NCBI RefSeq assembly: GCF_000004825.1 | Contig: NW_008805078.1 | Location: 834,069-898,068 of the forward strand | Length of the DNA: 64,000 nucleotides | Origin: Heterostelium album PN500 | Taxonomy: Eukaryota; Evosea; Eumycetozoa; Acytosteliales; Acytosteliaceae | Direction of reading: 5' to 3' | Shown here: positions 57,167 through 64,000 of the stretch, piece after piece | Numbering within the stretch: position 1 is the stretch's first letter | Layout: every line of letters begins with the position of its first letter | Notes under the pieces: generated by a model | Told to the model about the DNA's origin: nothing | The model's input: the letters and a program-made list of their open reading frames with translations, nothing else | The model's database searches: none | Position numbers and translations under genes: made by a program

Positions 57167-60100
57167 TTTTTTTTTTGAATCTTTTAGAGAATTACCAATT
57201 AACTAAAAACTAATTGACTGACTGATTGACTGATTGATTGATTGACTATTAAAAACTAATATATATTTGATAAAATTTAAATATTACAAATGACTAACTA
57301 ACTAAACTAATAATATAAAATCAAAATCAAAATTAGTATCAAGATAAATATATATATTTTAATATATATTGGGTTTGGATTATTGAAATATGAAAATTAA
57401 TATTAAATAAAATATTTTATCCAAAATAAAAATAATAATTTTTGTATGTCTAGTGTTGGTTTTGAGTGTAATTGTGATTGTTTTGTTGATTTGATTGAAA
57501 AATATACAAATGTATACGAGTGATGTAGTGGTGGTGTTTTTGGTTTGTAATTGTGAAGTAGAGCTGTCAAAAACAGTGATTAGTAATAAATGAATAAAAT
57601 TATTTAATTATTTTTTGAGTTTTGTTGTTGTTGTTATTCTGTTTTTTGTTTGTTTTTTAATATAATAATGTCAAGAGACATGTTGGTATTGCAATATCAA
57701 CACAATTAACACAGTGCTAACCAAACTTATTTTGATTTAATTAGCAATAATGACATATAACATTTTTATGTTGGTAGTTAGATAGTTTGAAATAAATATA
57801 TGTTTTCTACGATTTAATCAACATTTGAAAAAAGGAAAGGGGTTGGTGTGATTGATTAAGTGAGTGAGTGTGAGCAAGATAGGGTAGCTGAATATGACTA
57901 AAGTAGTGATCGTGGTTATGAAGATGGTTGTTTTTATTCAAACATATAAAAAATATGTTATCTAGATAATAGGATAATTATTGTTGTTATTTTTTTTTTA
58001 ATCATTCCATTCCTTTTTTGATTAATTATTACTATTTTTTATTTTTGATTATATTATATTTATTACCTATTAATGGTATTAATATTAAAATATTGTTAAT
58101 AATAGATAGATAGATAAAATAAATATGTATGTATGTTTGATGATGATTTATTTAATTGAATTTAATTTAATTTTCACTCAGACTCAATTATTTATATTAT
58201 TTTGATTGTTTGTTTGGTTGTTTTAATTAAAATTAGTTTTTTGTGGTTGGAACCAAAGGTAAAGTTATGGTGTGTGTTCGATATTATTAATTAAACTAAA
58301 CTTGTTTTTAATTAAAAATAATATATATGACTGTTGATTTTTAATTAAACTTTAAACTGTTTTTTTGTTTTTTTTTTTGCTTTGATTTTTTTCTAACAAA
58401 CAACAAAAATGATAAACAAGTTTTGAAATGATTTAATCCAAAAATGTATAAGTGTTTGGGCTGACTGAAAAAAGTAAAGAAGCTCATTGGTATTGCCTAT
58501 TTTTTTTTTTGTTATTTTTATGTTTTAAAGTCGGGTGTGTGGGGTGGATAAGATTAAACTATCTTCATACCACATCACCCACACTTTTTGTTTTTTAAAA
58601 TTAAAAAAAAAAACAAACAAGTCATTTTTTTTTTTTTTGAAATTAAATTGGTGTGTAGTAAAATGATAATTGATTTGACAAACAAAATGAATTCATTCTC
58701 TAATAATGATGATGTTGATGTTGGGATTCATGGTGCCTTTTGTCTGTGTGATGCCATTCACTTGGCTGTATCTATGAATATTGTATAGCCGAGCTTGCAA
58801 GAACACCTATTGGTAATTATGTCATTATATAATAAAACCATCGAATGGAGTTGTGATTGATTTGATTTTTAGTTGGGTATAAGCCAGTATTGATTAATTG
58901 ATTGACTGATTGTTTGTAAACTATACAAACAACTCAAAAAAATAGTGTATTGTAATGTTCTAATTTAACTAATATTATACCTTAGCTGATACATACAAGG
59001 AAAAAAAATTCTATATTTTTATACTTGTAATGAGATTATGATGAATGAATGAATTGATGTGATTGAGTTTAAATTGAATTGGAAATTGAATGTTAATTTG
59101 AATGAATAGAGTGGGTTGATTGCTAGCTTGTGAGTTACAATGTTAGGGGTTCTTCTGACAGATTTCGTATGATGTGTGTTTTGTGATAAATTAAACAACA
59201 AACTAATTTAAATAATAAAAATAAAATGGTTACTTTTTAAATGTATGAGCAATATAATAAATATTCTACCTTTTCTTTAAACTAAGAATCTAATAAATAA
59301 ATAAATAAGTTAAATAAATACAAAGAAAAATAATTATAGAATAAATTAAAAACTGTTAAATTAAATGAAAGTAAAAAAAAAAAAAAGGATCTTAATGTGC
59401 TTATTTATTTAGCACAGACAAGCGAAGTGAACTTAGGATACCAATGATCCCAAATATAAAATTTGCAAATTAAAAAAAAATACAAAAAAAAAATAAAAAA
59501 AATAATGATAATCATGCAAAGCAAAAAAAAAAGTTTATTTACCTTGTTTGTTGATTCTAGATTGTTTTCTTTTTGAATAATAGTTTGAATATTAAATGAT
59601 ATGAAATGAAATGAATTCTTTGTTTTTGTTGACCTCTTTAAATACTCCAGAAACAGAGTTAGTTAACTAACGAAGCTATCGCTTGCTGATATGACAGAGC
59701 GCGTTTACCGATTAAAATGGATGTGCAAGACGACTGTGCACTCTATCAATAGTATATTGTTGACAACCAATATAATCGACCATCTCAAATCAACACTACC
59801 AAACCAATCGACAATCAAAAGACATCATAAAAATAATAGTATTAATCCTCTTATGTTATTTGTAATAATATATACCTTTATTTTGGTTTTTAAGTGATTC
59901 GACTTTAGTATTTATGTTTGTGGTTTAGGTGTGTGGGTATATAAAAATGTATTTATAATCACATGTGTTTAGTGGTGGTGTAGTTGTTAATATTAAAGTG
60001 TTGTGTGGGCAGTTAACTTATCCAATTAAATGGATGAAGTGGAACAGCCTACATACAATCAAGATATATATATTAATGATGAAAATCAATGCAAATCATG

Positions 60101-60657
60101 ATATCTCCTCATCTAAATAATATTCTTTTATACTGATTTCCCGATTAGAAGTTGAAAGTTTGACAAAAATCTTGTATTATACAAATAAAAAATCCATCTA
60201 TAAATAATCAAATTTTAATTTTTGTAAATCAAAGTTTTTTATAACATAATAAGATAACAATAAAAAAACTTTAAACATGTTTTATTATATGGTACTTTAT
60301 ATAAAAAATCATATTGTAAATCGAAACAATGTCTATTTTATAATGAAAAGTCAAACTATAGTGTTTTAATATAATTTTTTACTGTTTGTAATATTATTTA
60401 ATTCACATCCTTTTTTTTAAAAGATAAAATAGAGTGAAAATGATACTTTATTATTAATTACAAATGTAATTAGTTATAGTTTTGGGTTTTATTTCTTTTA
60501 TTGTAGATTTATAAAATTATATTATATATTTTTTAAAAACTTTTTGTTTGAATCTATCATCTTGAAGGAATGATTGATAAAAGAAATAAAATAAACTAAA
60601 AGTTGATATCATGATATTAAATATACATACAATATTTTCTCCAATGAATTCATTTGG
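57167..60657. other. 3.5-kb gene-poor region upstream of UDP-glucose pyrophosphorylase
   Basis: No conserved gene is seen. 57170-59000 is T/G-rich on the plus strand (A/C-rich in the sense of the pyrophosphorylase gene). It has TGAC and TAGA repeats. 59380-59720 is a slightly more G+C rich island. It holds a GTGCT/AGCAC hairpin (about 59397-59415) and a short frame (59691-59897) without known features. 60090-60600 is almost pure AT. Confidence 0.5.
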
Positions 60658-60987
60658 TTATGTTTTTCTATCTTTTCTCTTCTTTAGATTCTCTTGTAGT
60701 TTGGTTTCAATATATTGATAGAGGAACTCCAATGATTTCTCTGATCTTTGTAAATAAAATTCGAGCATCGTTTAGAATCTATTGATATACTCACTGGGAT
60801 ATCCTTGATCACTCTGTTCATAGAGTTTGGCAAGATACTGAACCGCTTCCAAACTACGTGATCTCGGCGAGTTTGCAAAGAGATTGACAAATGTCAAATC
60901 TACCAGCTTGCACTGTTGAAATAAATGTCTTTTCTTGATCAAACATTTAATTACCATTGTGATACAAAATATGATGTAGATTTTCAT
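60658..60987 (-). CDS. Possible small three-exon gene of unknown function
   Basis: Exons 60955-60987, 60795-60912 and 60658-60740 join in phase into 77 residues, with short introns (42 and 54 bp) that remove an in-frame stop. The product begins MKIYIIFCITM, then CKLVDLTFVNLFANSPRSRS, LEAVQYLAKLYEQSDQGYP, and ends KSLEFLYQYIETKLQENLKKRKDRKT. The middle exon has clear coding composition, much richer in G+C than its flanks. I recognise no family. The first exon is short and its hydrophobic sequence might be part of a signal peptide. It could instead be a fragment of a larger decayed gene. Low certainty. Confidence 0.35.
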
Positions 60988-61462
60988 TTTAATACTGCTT
61001 TAAATGGTCGAAATAGCCATAGATGATCATCATCTTTGGTGATCTAATGACACCAAGCCATGAATAAACATTAGATTCATATCGATCATATATCTCATAA
61101 ACTTGATTGAATATATATTTAATACTAAACTATTGAATACTCTTGAGTATATCTCTTTATTCATTATTATTGTTTGTAATACAGATTAAAACAAATGAAC
61201 ACGCGCGAATACAATATTTTTTTTTTAAAAAATCACTTTTAACAAAAAGGTGAAATCAAAAAAAAGTAATACAAAATTTTTTTTTATTTGTGCAAAGTCT
61301 GGACACAATTCCAAAAATATTATAGTAATTTTAAATACTACATGTAAATGGTTTGGTTATTGGGCTTGTTTGTCTGTATTAATATTACAATTTAATTAAT
61401 TGTATGTTAAATCATGTGATTTGGTGTGATTCATATGAAATTGGTTGTTCTCTGTCACTTCT
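60988..61462. other. Intergenic, gene-free
   Basis: 475 bp of AT-rich DNA with A/T runs; nothing else is seen. Confidence 0.6.
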
Positions 61463-62839
61463 TTATGAACCTAATTTCAATGCTGAATACCAAATACTAC
61501 CAATCATGTTGATAGCCAATCCGATGATATTGTATGGATGAATAACAATGTCTTTAAAGATGATGGCACCAATCACTGTGGAAGCAATGTTTTTGATCTG
61601 TCCGGTTACCGATGTGGTCAGTGCCGAATTGACAGAAGTACAAAAGAATATACAGAAATTCAGAAGGAATCCAATGAAAACAGAGAGAATGAAATATAGC
61701 TGGAACATTGGGTCGTGTATCTGTGGATAGGTCATTACATAGGGAACCTCGCCGAAAATTAGCATCAGCACCGTTATGAATGGCAGAGAGAGCGCACTAT
61801 TATAGTAGAGCATGTCGTAGGTAGATAGGTCACGTGCTGTCTTTTTCACATAGACCAAGTAGGTCGCTTGAAAGAAGCAACTCGTCAGCACAAGCGAATA
61901 GCCAAGTGCATTGAAAGTCATGTCTGTCATTCCGGCAATGACCGCGCCCATCACCATCACCATCACCGACATTACAACACGTGGCGGCGATACTTTATTC
62001 AATATCAGATACTCCATCACCAAAATAATGACTGCAACCAAACGCTTTAGTGCACTATACATTGGAATATTCAGTGATTTCAAACTATCCAGTCCAAGCA
62101 ATACATTTACAACATAACATACTGATAATGGCATTAACTATAATATATAAAAAAAATAATTTTAATTAGATATGATCATATATTTAATATCAAAATATCA
62201 TCTGACAAAAATAGATACCTTTTTAATTATTGAATAAGTTAAATTTGTTTGTATATTCAATATTTTCATATATTTTAAAAAGTGAAGAGTGGTAATCGAT
62301 ACTATCATCTGGCAGAATAATAATACATTGGATGCTTCAAAATTGTAGGTGGTCATCACCTTTTTGTTAAATATAGTTTGACATAGACTGACTGACCCTG
62401 AAATAGATGTTAATTCAATGCGCTATAGGTTGTTAAGATAAGATGATTAGATGATAATTATTTACCATAGAGAATTACAGCGAATGCACTCTTTGTTGAA
62501 TCTGACCATGGATTTATCTTGAATTTAAATGCTTTCGAATTATTAAAACTAAATTGTTGTTCTTTTTCTATTTTCTTTATCTTTTTCTTTGGCACTGTCT
62601 TGAATCAATGATTTATGTTCTTCAGCATGCTTATCTTTACCAGTAATACTACTTGTTATGTTGTTGTTGTTGGTGTTGTTGTCATGTTTATCATTATCAT
62701 CTATCATTACAGTAGTTGTGATTGTACTGCTGCTCATTGACGGATGATGTTTGTCACTATGATGCTTATGAAGATGTTGGTGAACCTGATGAACTTGATT
62801 CATTTTATTTCTTCTTTTACCTTTTAAATCTAATTTCAT
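61463..62839 (-). CDS. Nucleotide-sugar/triose-phosphate transporter family protein (SLC35-like)
   Basis: Four exons join in phase: 62641-62839, 62466-62594, 62219-62397 and 61463-62137 (393 aa). The first intron (62595-62640, 46 bp) is needed to bring the His/Asn/Thr-rich cytosolic N terminus into frame with KKKIKKIEKEQQFSFNNSKA. About ten hydrophobic segments follow. Family blocks are SVSLCQTIFNKKVMTTYNF, ASNVLLFCQMIVSI, LPLS-like MPLSVCYVVNVLLGLDSLKSLNIPMY (in part), ALKRLVAVIILVMEYLIL, YSLVLTSCFFQATYLVYVKK, YYNSALSLPFITVLMLIFGE and TSVTGQIKNIASTVIGAIIF. The KNIASTVIGAIIFKD block with a GxxxN end is typical of SLC35D-like Golgi/ER transporters of UDP-sugars or GDP-mannose. The substrate cannot be set from sequence by eye. 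No sign of decay. Confidence 0.82.
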
Positions 62840-63398
62840 TTATTTATATAAAACAATTTAATATTATGTTAAAATAAATGATTATTATTATTATTTATTT
62901 ATTAATTTTATTAAAATAAGTAAATTAAACATTTAAATATAAATATATGAATATGAATATGGTAAGGTAACATTTGTTGTGATTTCAAACAACAACAACA
63001 TCTTATCTTATACAACCACTCTCACTTTCATTTTACTACTACTAAACATTTTACATACCTTTTTTTGATTTCAAACAAAAACTGGCTATTCATAAAAGAA
63101 ATTCTGCTGTTGTATTGTTGTGCTACTGTTTCTTTTTTAAAATGTATGTTATATTTGTGAGCAAGTGGTGTGTGTTAATAGTTTGTTCTTCAGTGCTTGA
63201 ACAATAATTAAAATTACCACCGCGATGCAAACGAAAAAAGTGTCGTCTATCAAAGACACCTTTTCTCAGGTTGTTAGGGGGTATTTTTTGTTTTTCTAAT
63301 TTCTATAAATTGATTAAATTGATTTATTAATAGATTTTATTTTTTTTTATTTTAAAAATATTAATTTATTTAATTTTATTTTATTTTATTTATTTTAT
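62840..63398. other. Intergenic, gene-free
   Basis: AT-rich upstream region of the transporter gene and 3' flank of the RhoGAP-like gene. It includes CAACAACAACA and repeats of TTTATT. No gene is seen. Confidence 0.6.
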
Positions 63399-64000
63399 TT
63401 ATTTAGTAGTTCTTAGAACCAATTCTGAAAATGCTCTTGCCAATGATGGTATTGGATTATGATTTGGTGAATCGCTAATTGATCTTTGTGCTACCTTGTT
63501 AATCAATCTTAATAGTGATCCAATGATTGCTTTATTCTCTTCCGATAACTTCTTTATTAATTCTTTAATCGACTGTATTCTATCTTCTTGATTTTCTAAT
63601 CCTATTTTTTTTTATAAATTATTAGTATATATATTTTTTAGAATTATTATTATTATTATTAAATGTAATGCATTGTTAATTTTTGATCAAACTTACTTTC
63701 TGCTAATAACCATTCTTGGAAGAGTGATTTTGAGAGGAATGGATCGACTGTTTTAAAGAAATGCTTGAGGAGTTCCGATGCCATGTAGACATCGACTTGG
63801 TCACCTCCCATTGTGTTACCATTGACCTTGAGTGAGTCAGAGTAGACCTTACCCTCGTTGCTCGCAATCTGAGCACTCTGAATAAGCTGTTCTGACGTGA
63901 GATCACTAATAGTATCGAGATAACCAGATGTTTTCATGAGGATTGGCGATGTTTGATTCTTTATATTCGCTGGGAACAACTGTTCATGATTTAGAATCAT
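63399..64000 (-). CDS. C-terminal end of a probable RhoGAP-domain protein (runs off the window)
   Basis: The last two exons are 63697-64000 (continuing beyond the window) and 63399-63601, joined in phase. The block DVYMASELLKHFFKTVDPFLSKSLFQEWL resembles the RhoGAP segment that reads D-v-H-x-V-A-x-x-L-K-x-F-x-R-x-L-P-x-P-L. It is followed by IKELIKKLSEENKAIIGSLLRLINKVA, the typical helix with E-N and L-x-x-L-x-x-V. The last part, HNPIPSLARAFSELVL, sits where RhoGAP has M-x-x-x-N-L-A-x-x-F. The arginine finger would lie outside or near the edge, so activity cannot be judged. The ATG at the window edge is probably internal, not the real start. Family assignment is moderate. Confidence 0.5.

Noticed and set aside
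59380-59720. Slightly more G+C rich island as a possible snoRNA or small RNA gene
   Set aside because: No box C/D, H/ACA or dictyostelid class I RNA motif could be recognised.
1-64000. CRISPR arrays, prophage, bacterial operons
   Set aside because: None seen; introns, low-complexity tracts and gene content are eukaryotic throughout.

Overview
The window is nuclear DNA of a dictyostelid social amoeba. The evidence is the very AT-rich intergenic DNA with long A and T runs, short (46-110 bp) introns bounded by GTAAGT/GTATGT and AG, Asn/Gln/Ser/Thr homopolymer tracts inside conserved proteins, an Akt kinase of PkbA architecture, and a tRNA gene flanked by decayed coding fragments of the kind left by tRNA-targeting retroelements. 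Codons in conserved genes are clearly richer in G+C than in D. discoideum, so I favour another lineage of the group (for example Heterostelium, Cavenderia or Tieghemostelium). This is an inference. About 20 protein genes are supported, and most needed splicing to reassemble. Exon coordinates were worked out by eye and checked for phase.

Layout. 1-5 kb: the N-terminal half of a PPWD1-type cyclophilin, a multi-pass membrane protein, and bystin, all on the minus strand. 5-11.4 kb, plus strand: a short XRN-type 5'-3' exonuclease and mitochondrial IF-2, whose frame breaks once in an Asn tract. 11.4-14 kb, minus: an NmrA-like reductase-fold protein and a protein of unknown function. 14.3-21 kb, plus: VPS51, a decayed beta-lactamase-like hydrolase, and a papain-family protease. 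21-23.3 kb: tRNA-Glu(UUC) flanked on both sides by mobile-element-like debris. 23.3-25.2 kb: an ankyrin-repeat protein. 25.3-29.5 kb, minus: a very large NST1-like protein. 30.6-32.3 kb, plus: mitochondrial AsnRS. 32.4-45 kb, minus: an unrecognised five-exon gene, PkbA (Akt), glycogen phosphorylase, and proteasome subunit PSMD12/Rpn5, separated by long gene-free regions. 45.4-47 kb, plus: an RluA/PUS9-type pseudouridine synthase.

47-54.8 kb is the accessory region: a tandem family of small secreted Cys-rich proteins with a GPI-type tail. It has two intact copies, one copy that lost its start codon and one decayed copy. A Harbinger-type DNA transposon with good terminal inverted repeats is inserted in the middle. 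55.5-64 kb, minus: UDP-glucose pyrophosphorylase, a gene-poor 3.5 kb stretch, a possible tiny gene, a triose-phosphate/nucleotide-sugar transporter family protein, and the C-terminal end of a probable RhoGAP protein.

Two genes here act on the same pathway: glycogen phosphorylase (glucose-1-phosphate release) and UDP-glucose pyrophosphorylase (glucose-1-phosphate to UDP-glucose). In dictyostelids these feed trehalose and cellulose synthesis during development. Bystin and the XRN-type nuclease are both RNA-processing factors. Otherwise the gene order looks like ordinary eukaryotic mixing. I see no CRISPR array, prophage or bacterial-type operon.
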